DNA of 64,000 bases from Amyelois transitella (GCF_032362555.1 NC_083505.1:9601501-9665500); one strand, 5' to 3'. Counted from the stretch's first letter, positions 11,703 to 24,504 are shown. Notes: generated by a model from the sequence alone, not told the origin. Program-made: numbers and translations.

Positions 11703-12004
11703 TATGCTCTGCACTCAGGTTATACCTAATTCAGAAATAGTTGCAAATTACTGTACTTTAATATTAAATATTTACTGCTTTTCTGGTTGGGCAATTAAGA
11801 AATTATTTATTACCACTTGTTTTCAGACGAAAAAAAACTGCTTTTATTTTATACATAAATAAGTAAAAACACATCAGGTAACACAAATTAATAAGGTACA
11901 CTTGTACTGGAAAAATAATGTAAGTCATAATAAAATACTTATAGGTAAACAAATACTTACGCACATGAAAATAAAGCCGAAGTTACAAAGTGCGATAATC
12001 GAAT

Positions 12005-12279
12005 CTAGAGCATATTAGCCTCAATATAGCGCATTTGAGGTCGTCCTATTAAATCAGAATCCACTTCATCCAACTCAATTGTAATGCGCGGCGGAGTGTA
12101 ATTTAATAAAGATGTAACTGTAGTAAATATTATTCTAATGGTTATTAGAAAAATATTAGAGACGAAAACGAAACAAAGCGAATGTCGCGGCGCGTGCGCA
12201 CTCACTGGGTCGCGCGGTGCTCTACGCCCGCCCAGCTATATTTAGCACAACTTCGCGACTCAATTCTTGCTATTTTCAT
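12005..12279 (-). CDS. Candidate two-exon small ORF, unknown protein
   Basis: Exon 12206-12279 (ATG at 12277-12279) and exon 12005-12134 join in phase across a 71-bp intron with donor GTGAGT and acceptor ATTAG, giving 67 aa: MKIARIESRS at the start, a hydrophobic stretch IIFTTVTSLL, then an acidic segment (ITIELDEVDSDL) ending in EANML. The region is where the untranslated first exon of RBCK1 is expected, on the same strand, so this could be an upstream ORF of that transcript or a separate microprotein. I recognise no family. The model rests only on splice signals and phase; chance is possible. Confidence 0.3.
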
Positions 12280-12850
12280 TTCATTCTTGTTTGGGGAGCG
12301 CGCTCCGACCTCACTTAAATCTGGCTTCCTAGTTTTTGTTTCAAAATACGTTTATAACACTGCATTCTCTCATCGCTCACTTAGCTTGTCTATAGGATGA
12401 ATTACTTTAAAAACGTATATAATCTTAATAATATTTTCAAAGATCTTTTAATTCAAACCCTGTGCATCCTAATTTCCAAGCCAAAATACATTAAGGCATA
12501 ATTGCGCGACTTTCTCACATCCAGGATAGGCATGTACGAAACATAAAAATAGTCTGATAAAATATACTATCAATAAATATCATGCCATAGTCAGCGGAAA
12601 AAAAATTGATTTAGATACAACTCATATATATTTGATTCTTCATATATTTACAATGATTATGTACAACATCAAACATTCTTATGAACATAGTAACAGGCAC
12701 TAAAGTATAAATAAAAATCATGCTCAAAAGACCTTAGAATTCATACTCTCATACATGTGTAGAATAATTGATTTGGATGAAATATGGTACAGAGATAAAT
12801 CTCGAGACACAGACTATTTATGCCATTGGAGTTTGAAAAATAACGATCCA
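12280..12850. other. Intergenic, no gene seen
   Basis: Lies between the 5' side of RBCK1 and the 3' end of ATPAF2. AT-rich, with no conserved reading frame or recognisable repeat. The segment next to 12206-12300 is GC-richer and may be the RBCK1 promoter. Confidence 0.5.
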
Positions 12851-12851
12851 T

Positions 12852-12903
12852 GAAAATATAACCAACTTTTTTTAAGTTAATTTTCAATGTTGGTTATATT
12901 TTC
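12852..12903. repeat. Inverted repeat (15-bp arms) beyond the ATPAF2 stop
   Basis: Arms 12852-12866 (GAAAATATAACCAAC) and 12889-12903 are perfect reverse complements separated by 22 bases. The pair sits 25 bp past the stop codon of ATPAF2, so it would form a hairpin in its 3' end if transcribed that far. Confidence 0.75.
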
Positions 12904-12927
12904 GTGTAAAAATCATCTAATTTAGGT

Positions 12928-15900
12928 TTATTGTGGTGCGAATTCCCCAGGCGGCGTCTTCTTGGCGGAGGAGTGCCGCTCGGCGGTGCATTGTACGACC
13001 AACAGCGAAGCCGCCACGCGAGCCGTCAACTCTGCTTGGTTCAGCTCATGCGCCCACGGAACGCGACCCCAGCGGATGAGCTGTGTTACGGAAAATATCT
13101 TGTTTTGGAAAATTTCGGAAAATTTATGTTATACTATTTACTAGCGACCCGCCCTGGCTTCGCACGGGTGCAAAATTATAAATGTTATTATACATAAAAA
13201 CCTTCCTCTTGAATCACTCTACCTGTTACAAAAAACCGCATCAAAATCCGTTGCGTAATTTTAAAGATTTAAGCATACAGACAAACAGACTAAAATAGCG
13301 ACTTTGTTTTATACTATGTAGTTGATAGGTATAGCAAAACTGTATATATTTTTCTCCTACTTTTAATTAGGTGTACTTACTTATTTTTTCCTAACTATTA
13401 TTTGGACTATTTTTCTCAGAATGTTCCAATATGAGTTAGGTTTCCCAGCGAGGTTGTGAAAGTCAGATGAGCCAGGTTTTTAAATGAAGGTACCTTCATT
13501 TAAAAACCTGGCTCATCACACAACATGGTCAAAAAGCGCATCCAGGGCTCCTGTCCTGAGTGGTGAGGATGTGATCGAAACTAACGCCATGAGGAATATA
13601 GTTCGGCCTTTTTTCTAGCCTAGCTAGGATGTAGAATACAAATTAGGTTTAATAACATCTACAGCTACAAGTTATTTAATATGACAACCCAGACCTGATA
13701 TTCTTCTTCCAGTCGCGCGAGCAGTACCGCATCTTTTGGATCTAAGCGTCGTTCCACACATGCCAACATCAATATTGGCGACTTTAATGCTTCAGTCCCA
13801 AAGTATATAGCTGTTAAAAAATAATGGTAAAAATTACTTCACATGAAGTTTGTGCATGTGCAACAACTGATCCAAAATATTTTAAGTATTGATGATGAAG
13901 TGTTTAAAGCATAGATTAATAAAATAATATTTTTTATGCTTCCATGATTGGATACCAAATTGTGTCCAACTCTTCTGATTGTGATTTAGTACCTCAGTAA
14001 ATCCAAGTTTCAATTAAATTCATTTGTTGTTTTGGACAAGTACTGCTTGTTAATGTTATGAAAACTATAATATTTTATATAAAAATAGATTTACCATTAA
14101 TAGCTGGGAAACTATATGACAGAAAGTGCCTTGCCAGAACAGCTCGGGTCTCGGTAGATACAGGGGGTGGTGTGAGACCTCGGGACACCTCTTGTTTCAC
14201 ATTGAATCTCTCTTGGAACCATTCTAATATAGGACCCCATTTTTGCTCTTGTAAAACACGCAACTCTTCCTCTTCCTATAAATAAAAGCTAGTTAGTCAC
14301 AGTAATTCATTAAACATATTTTGCAACTAGCAACCTGAAGCAAAAAAAGTTGTTTACAGTTCTCGTGGCTTACATGGATTACAAAATGTACCAAAAAATG
14401 CCCAAAAATCAGTAATTTTTAAGTATGTACATTAACTAGCAAACAACATATTTACAAGCAAATAATATATTTATCTACATACATACATATAATCACGTCT
14501 ATATCCCTTGCGGGTTAGACAGAGCCAACAGTCTTAAAAAGACTGATAGGCCATGTTCAGCTATTTGGCTTAATGATAGAATTGAGATTCAAAAAGTGAC
14601 AGGTTGCTAGCCCATCGCCTAAAAAAAATAATCTCAAGTTTGCAAGCCTATCCCTTACTCGCCTTTTACGACATCCATGGGAAAGAGATGGAGTGATCCT
14701 ATTCTTTTAGTATTGGTGCCAGGAACCACACGGCCGTATATTTATCTATCTACATAAATATCTAAAGTAAAAATACACACCTTAGACCATGTAGAATTTT
14801 TGCTAGACTAAACATAGTTGCAATTCTTAATATATACCAAACAAGGAATGAGGGAGAAAAAACACACAGGTATGGGATGGATTATGATGCACTTTTAAAT
14901 GTTCTTTTGTTTATATGTACATACAGAAGATTAGTTTACAGATACATAGTAATGATATGCTGCATACATGTTAAAAGCAACTCTGACAATGCTTGAATCT
15001 ACTTTCTTTTATAAAGAAATTTTCCATGGTATATGGTGCATAATAAAGAAGTGGTATAGGATATTAGATAAGACTTACATCAGAGTGAAACAGAAGAGTG
15101 TCTGTGGGCAGATAGTCTAGTAAATAACTTGTTATATCATGTGAGGTCAATTTTCCAGGGTTATCCAAGGCAGTGTTGCACAGAGCTGTCTGAAATAAAT
15201 AATTTGATATAGTAGAGATATTTTAAAAATAAAAAAATGCAACACATAATCATGATGGGGTGGAGACCTGGTGGCCTGTACACAGGCTTTTGCTGAGCAC
15301 CAGTCTGCCACTTTATTTATGCAATAATAATTGTACCTGCAACAATTTTTAACCTATATTTACTTGTACTCATGATGATATTGTTGTACAACAATATACT
15401 AATTGTACTAATTACATCTGACTGACTGATAATAGCGTGATGTGACTATTCCATAGAATTAAACTTACCAGATGCATCACAGGCAGTGCTATGTATTCTT
15501 TTTGAGAATCCCACTCAGCTGCAATGGCCCGAGCCAAAGGTTCACTGTTAACCAGCAACACTTTTCCATTGGGAGTTTTTAACCTTCTATGGTCAAGCGT
15601 TACTTCCCAATTTTGTTCATTTTGTATTATGCCTGTATTACGATAAAATCTTTTACGTGTCGCTGAAATTTAAAAAATAAGGACTATGTTTACTCTCAAC
15701 ACAAATGGGCATTGAGTAGAAAGCAGTATCTAGTTAAATGGCAAATAAAAGATGGAGAGGTAAAATACTGTAACAATGATGATAAGGCAGTAGAAAAAAT
15801 GGTTAGGGCATACAAAAGGGTGTGCATTTTTTGGGACTTAGAAAAATTTCGCCGATTATTTATGTCCTATTAAGCCCTATTTTTTATGATGCCAGGGCTT

Positions 15901-16310
15901 AGGTATGACCAAAAGCATAGTATAGCTTTCCGACACTCTGACCAGAAAAATAATAAGTTTTAGTCCTTTATAATAGTATTGAATATCATGCAGAATCCAA
16001 AATTTGCCTGAAGCTGGTTTGTACAATGGATTCTGAAATAAATCTATTATCCACAATTCAACTTTGACCACCAGTTGACTGATTTTAGTTGGCTATGGTG
16101 TATGATCACATCACAATATACAAGCTCTCGTCGTAGTGTATTTCCAATTGTATTTTCATTTGGTGACTATGAAGTTTGTTGCCACCAAATTTTTATTACA
16201 GATGTAATGAATGATACAAACACACAAAACATACCATATCTTTGGAATTGAAAACAGTTCGTACATTTAGTTTTTAAACTATTTATCAGTAATGTCGATA
16301 AGGGTATCAT
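12928..16310 (-). CDS. ATPAF2: ATP synthase F1 assembly factor 2 (ATP12 family)
   Basis: Six exons, 16235-16310, 15469-15662, 15079-15189, 14095-14275, 13695-13810 and 12928-13080, give 276 aa with closed phases. The family binds the F1 alpha subunit in the mitochondrial matrix and hands it to the hexamer. The N-terminus (MIPLSTLLINSLKTK) is hydrophobic and basic without acids, as expected for mitochondrial import. Core signatures: NWEVTLDHRRLKTPNG, EWDSQ, LPVMHL, KWGPILEWFQERF, LLARLEEEYQ and RWGRVPWAHEL. Length is close to the human protein (289 aa). The last intron uses the weak donor GTCTGG. An AATAAA hexamer overlaps the stop codon (minus strand, 12927-12932). It is divergent from MAF1, 918 bp away. 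Confidence 0.95.
13140..13326 (-). mobile_element. Short non-autonomous Helitron in ATPAF2 intron 5
   Basis: Read on the minus strand it starts near TC next to ACTACATAGTATAAAACAAAG and ends with a GC-rich hairpin region (CCGTGCGAAGCC...GGGCGGGTCGCTAGT). The TC...CTAGT ends, 3' hairpin, about 185 bp length and insertion between A and T are Helitron hallmarks. Three more copies lie at 44389, 46882 and 47548. Confidence 0.7.
13466..13517. repeat. Perfect 52-bp palindrome, no spacer
   Basis: 13466-13491 is the exact reverse complement of 13492-13517 (GATGAGCCAGG... meets ...CCTGGCTCATC), centred on GGTACC. It lies in ATPAF2 intron 5, next to a Helitron. Confidence 0.95.
14475..14737 (-). mobile_element. 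SINE-like repeat, full length, ATPAF2 intron 3
   Basis: All family blocks in order, from an ATAC microsatellite tail at the low end through AATCACGTCTATATCCCTTG to GGAACCACACGGCCG. It lies in the intron between exons 3 and 4 of ATPAF2 and does not touch the splice sites. Confidence 0.85.
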
Positions 16311-17228
16311 AATATCGAAATCACAATTTTCTGTAAACGAATATAAAAGAGGAACAAATTGATAATAACTGAAAATGAATTAAAATTCGGCCTCTTCTCT
16401 TCGGTTTTTTTATATTGTCTATTTTCCCGCAACGACAGCTGTCAAAATGGCGATCTATATTTCTGTGCTGAATTGATATGTTATTTTTTTTCCACTTCGA
16501 ATAAATTACAATAATAATTTATATTATTCAATATCTAAATAACCTAAATGATTACAAACTAATATTAAAATTACAAATACAAGTACAGCCCTGGCATAGG
16601 ATCACCTGCGAAATTGTGCCCAGAATGCTCCAGCTTTGTTGAATCAAGTTTAGTTAATATCTGTGGTCTGAATAAATTAAGTCTGATTAGAATTTTCTCT
16701 ATGGATTAGTTTCTCTTTGTTTGTCAATCCATACAAGCCCAATATCCAAGCATCTTTGATTTTTGTTGTGATTTTTTAGAATTGCTGCTTTTTAAAAAGT
16801 AGTTTCCATTGTAAAGTGATATTAAATTAATGTTCCTTTGTTTGATTACATTTGTGACGATGTCTTCTATGGATTTTGATTTGTAATATTTACGAAAGTG
16901 TTACGTATAACAATTTTGTGGGACAACAAGTGAAGTGACGCGCTCTCCTTGCAGAAGCCAATAACAAGCTATAAATAATTTGCTTCACGGTAATACCGAT
17001 TTGAAAATCAAATTTTTCCTTTATTTGTGATGTACCCGCATTCCATCACAGCGGAAGAACAGAAGACGAATCTTATTCCGAGTGTGAAACTTCTACACTC
17101 AAAAAGAAAAGGAATATTCATACACCCCTCTGCTATGTACAGAAGTAGTGCACGGTGCTGCACGATAAGAATACCGTTTATATCAAGAAGTTTGTGTGGT
17201 TAAAAGTCGCCGGATACATTTAGGCAGG
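16311..17228. promoter_or_regulatory. Shared divergent promoter region of ATPAF2 and MAF1
   Basis: 918 bp between the two start codons, pointing away from each other. It must hold both promoters and 5' UTRs. No TATA box in a convincing position or known element was picked out. A GTCGATAAGG block lies just inside the ATPAF2 coding start. The MAF1 5' UTR may contain an unrecognised intron. Confidence 0.5.
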
Positions 17229-19055
17229 ATGAAACTCTTGGAGAGTGGACACTTGGAGGCTCTTAGCCGAGCGCTGTCGATCCTAAACGGCGACAGTGCA
17301 GTGCAGGGCCGTGTAGAGAGCTACAGCTGCAAGATGGCAGGTTCTGAAAAAGCTTTCTACAAGAAGTTTACGGCTGATGGAGAAACTACTCATAATCTCC
17401 AGGCCCTTTCACCACCAGAGGGTATCCCATATAGGTAAAAAATAACATTGTTATAAATTTATTGATTTTAGAGATACCATAGAAGAACCTATGAATATAA
17501 ACCAGTTTGCTGTGAAAGTGAGACTGAAATGGTCAGAACTGCCCTAAAAATGTAAGTGGGGATTTAGATATGCATGCATGAGTATGAACTCATATTGCAA
17601 GTATTAATATACTTAACTGTCTGTTAGTAAATAGTATCTATTTAGTGTGGTGGAAATTTAATCAATCCATTGAATTAAAAAATGGAGAAAGTTAATGATA
17701 GGGAAAAAGTGAGTGAAAAAAGTCATATATACTCCTTATCAACATTTATAAAAAGACATCATAGAACTTTTTATACTATAAATAATTTCCTTTTAAAATT
17801 TCAGTCGAAGCCTTTCTGGTGATGAAGATGGCGTGTTGTGTGATACAATCTCTCGGAAGACATTGTTCTATCTGATTGCAACACTGAATGCTGCCTTTCC
17901 AGATTATGATTTTTCAATGGCAAAGGTAAATATATGTTATAAACAAATAATATTAATATAAAATTATATTGTGTTATGTGGTTTAGCTGGTTTTTATTAT
18001 GTTTAACTAGAGGCTGCATGCGACTTCATCTGCATGGAAACCCTATCAATCCCACGGGAACTCCGGGATAAAAAGTAGCATATATGTTATTCTGAGTCTT
18101 CAGCTACCTACATACCAAATTTCATTGTAATCAGTTCAGTAGTTTTTGCGTGAAAGAGTAACAAACATCCATACTGACATCCTCACAAACTTTCGCATTT
18201 ATGTTTAATAAATACTTTATTCATACTTAAGTTATGCAAAGCACACCTAAGCCTTTAGGAGTACTGAGAAGAACATAAGTATCTTATACCTTTCGTCCAG
18301 GAAAAAGACTGTTTAGGTAGGATTTGTGTTAAACAACAATATCCATGAGAAAAGTCTACACCAAGTAATACATAGATAAACACATGCCCCCTTCCCAGAG
18401 ACTACCTACTTCTTAATTTATTGTGTGGAGAAACTCCACACACAATAAATACAAATATTTCTGTTACATAGACTTTATATTTAATCAGATTGAAAAATAA
18501 TACAAACATATTTTACAGAGCAGTGAATTCAGTGCAGAACCATCCCTGAGTTGGGTACAGGGGGCAGTGGATGCAGCTCTTTCTGCAGTAGGGGGGATGC
18601 GTTGGCGACAGCTGCGACCTGCTCTGTGGTCAGCCATAGACAAGGAAGTGGTCCTCTCAGAGTGCCGCATTTACAGTTACAACCCAGACTTAGCCAGTGA
18701 TCCTTTTGGAGAACCAGGCTGCTTGTGGGCTTTTAACTATTTCTTTTACAACAGAAAGCTAAAACGCATTGTATTCTTCACTTGTAGAGCTATGAGGTGA
18801 GTCATAAATTCAGTTGCTTTGGGGCTGAAGATCCTCTACTGACATTTATACCTAGCTAGACGACTGCCCATGACAATAAGTCATAGTTAATAAACTGAAA
18901 TCATTGCAAAACATTTCAAGTGTCGTTAAGTGCTTCCTTTTGACTTGTAGTGTAGTAGGTACTTGTAATCGTTAATATTTTTTATTTACAGCCCTGTGTG
19001 TGCAGTTGACTCTGGTGTCGACTTTGCCATGGATGAAGATGAAGAATATAACTGA
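17229..19055 (+). CDS. MAF1: MAF1, repressor of RNA polymerase III
   Basis: Exons 17229-17434, 17805-17925, 18519-18796 and 18992-19055 give 222 aa. Start [16 protein letters not shown] and the first motif [11 protein letters not shown] are diagnostic of MAF1, as are [29 protein letters not shown] and [19 protein letters not shown]. In other eukaryotes MAF1 is phosphorylated by TORC1/PKA in good conditions and, when dephosphorylated, binds Pol III and blocks tRNA and 5S transcription. The region between exon 1 and exon 2 motifs (the mobile linker) is short. The acidic tail DEDEEYN matches the family's acidic end. AATAAA near 19328 is a likely polyadenylation signal. Confidence 0.97.
18006..18215. 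repeat. Interspersed repeat in MAF1 intron 2
   Basis: Begins near ACTAGAGGCTGC and contains ACCAAATTTCATTGTAATC and a GAAAGAGTAACAAACAT block, ending in TTTCGCATTTAT. This 'caaatttcat...gagtaacaaacat' layout is widespread in lepidopteran introns. Probably a decayed non-autonomous TE; class uncertain. Confidence 0.45.
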
Positions 19056-19345
19056 ACAAAAATAATATCATAAGTTTAACTGTTTCAATAATTTTATTTT
19101 CGATAATGGTTTTAACATCCTCATTACTAACCAAAGTTTCAATTATTATTTTGGTCTTGTCTAACTGGATATTTAATAATCCTTTTGCTTGATCTAGACT
19201 AAGTACATACAATTTACTTCACTTTACATTTGAATTAGAAATGTGTCTGCTTCAAGAATTTGATATTTAGCAGTCAAACATATTTGAAGCAATTATTTGT
19301 ATGTGTTTTTTTATTTACGTATGTATTAATAAACTACATCCACAA

Positions 19346-20880
19346 CTTATGTTTTTAAAAAATGTGGATTATTAAATTATTAAATGCACTTTAAAAAAAT
19401 ATTTTACGTAGCAACTATTGCAATAAGTTTAAAAGAAAAAGCTTTTATATTTTTAATTTTTTTCTAAAGATTTTTAACAAGTATTTTTAGTTTTACAGTT
19501 ATCCTTTGAAATAATGATGGTGTCTTTGATCTAAGTACCTACTAATCACTACTTATAAGTTCATTAAAAGTTAGGATTTATGCAATGTCATATTCAAGTA
19601 CAAAATTAATTGTGTACAACAATACATACTTTTAAAGTAGGTATACCAGTTAATTATCTTATAGTGCTAGAAAATAGTGGATTCACTGTTCTAGTGTTAG
19701 TTTTATAGTGTACACAACTATAAATTTTATTTGGTGTAAGAATTTAATATAAGGAGAAAGTATATGTTTTTTGCTTTTGAAAATTACATTACTTATTGAC
19801 TCACCATCTGCTACAATATGAGAGTTCTGACAAATCTTTAATTGCGACAAAGTTATGAAATAGCAACAAGAAGTGATGTAAACAGTTTCTGTATCGAAGC
19901 AATTTGTTTTTTTTTTTTTCACTGGTGGCTTTTATATAAGTTAGCACCTTCTTTTTTGCTTCTACATATTTAACATTTGTAAATTTAATCAAATATTACT
20001 TTTAAGATTCTGCTACTACTTAATTAAAAAAAAATGTGATTTGTTCCATTTTATGATTCGTTATTAACAACCAATTAAAGAATGCACATTATAAAGGAAT
20101 CTAACTTTAGTACCTCATTGGAAAAATATTGATCTCATTCAAAGCCAATACTTATTTTTTTTAACAGAGATCTTTAAGATTAGATTACTGCGGCAATTCT
20201 TTGTGTCTGCTCTGGGTTTCACTAAGATGACTTTAATAAGATATCGTGATAGAATATATTAATGTGGATAGAATAAGTCACTTTGAATAGTCCGCCTATA
20301 GTTCAAGGCGTCACCTGTACACATTGGGGATAATAACCATTCATCATTATAAACAAAACTTCTGGTTACTATCCGCCATGCCTTTTACATTATATTGTTA
20401 GTAGAATAATAAATTTTTCGTCTCAAACAAGAGTTTCATTTTCTTTTTGTATAAGGTTATTGCCGGGATCACTAGACAGATTTTTGTTGTGTAGCTGGCA
20501 ACATTACACATCCGATAAATCTTTTTGAAAAAAGCTTATCATAAAAATACTTTGGAAATAGCACCTTAGCAAAAATAGTTCAGCCTTATAAGCATTTTCT
20601 GTTGATATATAAAAATCATCGATAGCTATCAATATCGATACATGCTTAAAAAGCCTACGTTCAACTTGCCACTATCTGAATCTCGACTGCCTCTAAATTA
20701 AGCTTTATTACCAGAGTATAAAGCTCATTCAATATGGCGCTCTACATATTATGTACCTTTTACTAGCATTAGGCAAGAAGTTACTAACGTGATGTTCCGA
20801 GTGGTCAATAAGTTAAAATGTATTAACATATCGCAATAGGCTTTATGCATGGTCGCTCTGATAAAACAGTATAAAACAAA
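19346..20880. other. AT-rich intergenic region, MAF1 to LINE
   Basis: No conserved reading frame. Many short homopolymer runs. A TATCGATA element lies at 20633-20640 with ATCGATAGC just upstream. The last few hundred bases may be the 5' UTR of the LINE that follows, but the boundary could not be placed. Confidence 0.4.
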
Positions 20881-20958
20881 TTTCTGTATATTTTGAATAT
20901 AATATTGTTTCGTGACAGCTATAACACAAATATTATCAATTACCTAGTGTATCAAATA

Positions 20959-23898
20959 ATGGAAAATATTCAAACAGTTGCCCTGGATTTGGACTCCCTA
21001 CAAATAGCAAAGGTGGTAGAATGCAGCACGAATAGTATCAAAAATAATTTATTTAGCAATAACCAAACTTTAAATATCATATCACAAAATATACGTAGTC
21101 TTAATCACAACATAACTGGGTTTATTCCACTTTTACAACAGACTGAAACCCCATGGGACATAATTGTCTTGTCAGAATGTTGGCTCCCTTCCAACAAACA
21201 TATATTTGACCTCGATAATTACAAACATGCTTCTACTACACGTAATTATACTCAAAACGAAGGTGTGGTCATATACTACAATAAAAACTTAAATGTTACT
21301 ATAGAGGAACCAAATATAGCTGATGCTAACTGCCTCATAATCAAGCTAAGCAACTCAACATGCATCCTAGGTATATATCGACCACCGGCACAAAGGGATA
21401 TTTCACATTTTCTAACCTCATTAGATACAATTCTCTCAAAATTAAAAAGTTTTAAGAATATTATCCTCTGTGGAGATATAAATATAGACATAGTTCCAAA
21501 CAATCACACTAAGCGACAATATGAATACTTAAATATGCTGTCCTCACACGCAATGCTTTCTTGTCACTTTTTGCCTACCCATGGCCTCACATGCTATGAC
21601 CATATGATAGTGAAATCTAAACTTGACGCCACATGCCTCGTTGTTGCCTCGACATTAACTGACCATTATACTGTTGCTCTGAGCTTAAACCTAAAACAAT
21701 CCCTCCCAATTACCAACACAAATAAACATAAAATTGACCTCATCGATCTCGATTCAAAAATGCAACAACTCGTATTTGACCCCGTCTTGGCCAGTGACGA
21801 CCCTAATACAGCTACTGACATCTTTATAGAATCAGTGTTTACCGTTATTAATAACTGCACCAAACAAGCTAAGACTCCAAAAAGGAAGGTAATTCAAAAA
21901 CCTTGGATAACCAAAGGCCTTTTACGTTGCATTAAAAATAGAGACAACCTGCACAAAAAACACAAAAAAGACCCCGGTAATGACGTGATTACGCTAACCT
22001 ATAAGCGCTACAGAAACTTCTGTACGCTCATATTAAAAAAAGTCAAAAGAACCTACGAAAAATCGCAAATAGACAATGCCAAAAAAAACTCAAAACATCT
22101 CTGGCAAGTTATTAAGGACATTAATGGTATTAATCGTTCCCAAGACCACTCACAAAATCTACTGAATGAAAACTGCCCCAAGGATAGTATCAATAATATA
22201 AACTCATTTTTTGCTACAATTGGACAACAACTGTCAGACCAAAGCCCTCTAGTGTGCCGGGAACAAGACATATCTCACCAAACCAGACATCCCACACCTT
22301 CCCCAGCCCATAGCTTAATGATGGCTCCCGTCTTGGAGGAAGAGGTCCTACAGCTCATCATAGGGCTAAAAGAAAAAAGTGCGGTTGGTTTAGACCAAAT
22401 CCCAAGTTGGATAATTAAGCGATACGCTGTTCTACTGGTTAAACCAATCACACACATATGCAACCTATCAGTTACGCATGGCATTTTCCCCTCAGCCTTC
22501 AAGACAGCTCTCATAAAACCTATCTACAAAAGCGGCGAAAAGAGCAGAGTCGATAATTATAGACCCATCTCAATACTCCCAGCTTTATCAAAAATCCTGG
22601 AACGGATAATGAATAACCGCCTGATCCAATTTTTAGAATCCAATAAACTACTATCCCCATTCCAGTATGGATTCCGAGCCGGTAGGTCAACTAGTGACGC
22701 AGTTCAGGAATTAACCAATGCCATCATCTCCTCCCTAGATAATAAAGAGAAATGTCTTGTAATATTCCTCGATCTAAAGAAGGCATTCGACACTGTCCCC
22801 ATACCACGCTTACTAGGCAAACTAGAAAGAATAGGAATTAGGGGAATTACCCTTTCACTGTTCCGGGACTTCTTGACCCGCAGAAAACAAAGAACCAGAA
22901 TAGGAAACTGGACCAGTGAAGAGTCAGAAGTAACATGTGGTGTACCACAGGGCAGCTGCATCTCTCCTACCCTCTTCCTGGTCTATATTGATAGTTTGTG
23001 CCGAATCCAACTTGACAGTGGTAGAATTTTTGCCTTTGCAGATGACACTGCACTCTTCTTTAAAGGAAATAATTGGGACGAAACGTTCGACATAGCCCAA
23101 AATGGACTTCACTTAGCAAACAACTGGCTTACTAGCAACCGACTGACTCTTAACACAAGCAAAACCAAATACGTTACATTCTCATTCAAAACTAATCTAC
23201 AACCGCCACCAACCTTCACCTTAACCGCTCACGATTGTAACCAAATGTTCCAAAATTGTACATGCCCCCAATTAGAAAAAGTTGAACACTTAAAATACCT
23301 AGGAGTCATTATAGACCAAACCCTATCGTTTAAACAACATACGGAAACCCTAACAACTAGACTGCGCAAACTAGTCTATATATTTAAAACTATTAGACAT
23401 ATATCCGACCGTAAAGTGATACTGATGGTGTACAACGCCCTATGCCAATCGCTCATCAACTACTGTATTACCACATGGGGGGGAGTAGCCAAAACACACC
23501 TTCTAGAAGTCGAAAGAGCCCAAAGATGCATTCTTAAGGTAGCAGCGAGCCTCCCCTTTCGTCACCCAACTGATGAACTATATAAACATTGGGACGTACT
23601 CACAGTCAGACAATCATATATATTACGCATCACCCTTACACAACACTCTTACATCCAATATGACCCAAATAAATTCATAGACAGGCGACGGAACAGAACA
23701 GTTTGCGTAATACCCCCTCTCAACACAGCTACTGCAACTTCTTTCTTCTTTTACCTTGGACCGTACATTTACAACAAAATAAACAAACATTTAAATATAT
23801 ACCCACTACACAAATATAGCTGTAAAAAAACAATTATAACCTACCTAAAAACATTAAATTATACAGACACAGAAAAGCTACTTGAACAAATTATTTAG
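20959..23898 (+). mobile_element. LINE with uninterrupted endonuclease-RT ORF (Jockey superfamily)
   Basis: A single open frame of 979 codons from the ATG at 20959. N-terminal AP-endonuclease signatures: NIISQNIRSLN, IVLSECWLP, GDINID and SDHY-like TLTDHYTV. Reverse transcriptase: KSAVGLDQIPSW, NYRPISILPALSKILE, QYGFRAGRSTSDA, LDLKKAFDTV, GVPQGSCISPTLF and the catalytic FADDTALF. A thumb and C-terminal region (LKYLGVIID, HWDVLTVRQSYI) follow. Being intact, it is recent and may be competent. No separate ORF1 was found upstream. Clade within Jockey/CR1/Daphne is not settled. Confidence 0.92.
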
Positions 23899-24460
23899 CA
23901 CAACCACCAATGCAATTCCTCACCACTAAATCTTCCTCCAAATAAAAAACCACTTTCGTACACATAAACAACACATCCTTCTCACAACCACACATACAAT
24001 ACAAATTAAACAGCCTAAATATGTTAGTACCTACTCAATCAAATCCATATTAGTACCTAATCATACAATACTTATATTATTTAATAATAGTTAACATAAG
24101 ATAAAAGTATAGATAATAAATGCTACGAGTATGTAGTTATGTGTATATGTGGATGTATAGATACGTATATTTATACATGTATATGATGTATATATATACG
24201 TTCATACAAATTCATAAGTGTATCCGTAAACGATACATATTCAAGCACCAGTGACTACAACAAGTACTCCAAGGGAGGGGCCTAGTCACCTGTAGGACAG
24301 GTTTCTTAGGAGACCTATTTCAGGGACTAGTCTCTTCACAAAGTGTACAAGTTCGTTCAAGTCTCTGACTTCAGAACTTAGTTAAGTTATCTATAGCGCT
24401 TCCTTCCTTATGTATTTATTTGTGAAGAGAAAATAAACGTTTTTTTTATTATTATTTTTT
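23899..24460 (+). mobile_element. 3' UTR and tail of the LINE
   Basis: Follows the LINE stop codon with no ORF. AATAAA occurs near 24431 and the stretch runs into T-rich and TTA repeats (TTTTTTATTATTATT) near 24440-24460, a plausible element end. No target-site duplication could be identified because the 5' end is not defined. Confidence 0.55.
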
Positions 24461-24504
24461 ATATATTCACATATAAAAACATAATAAGGGAGATTAAAAC
24501 AAAC

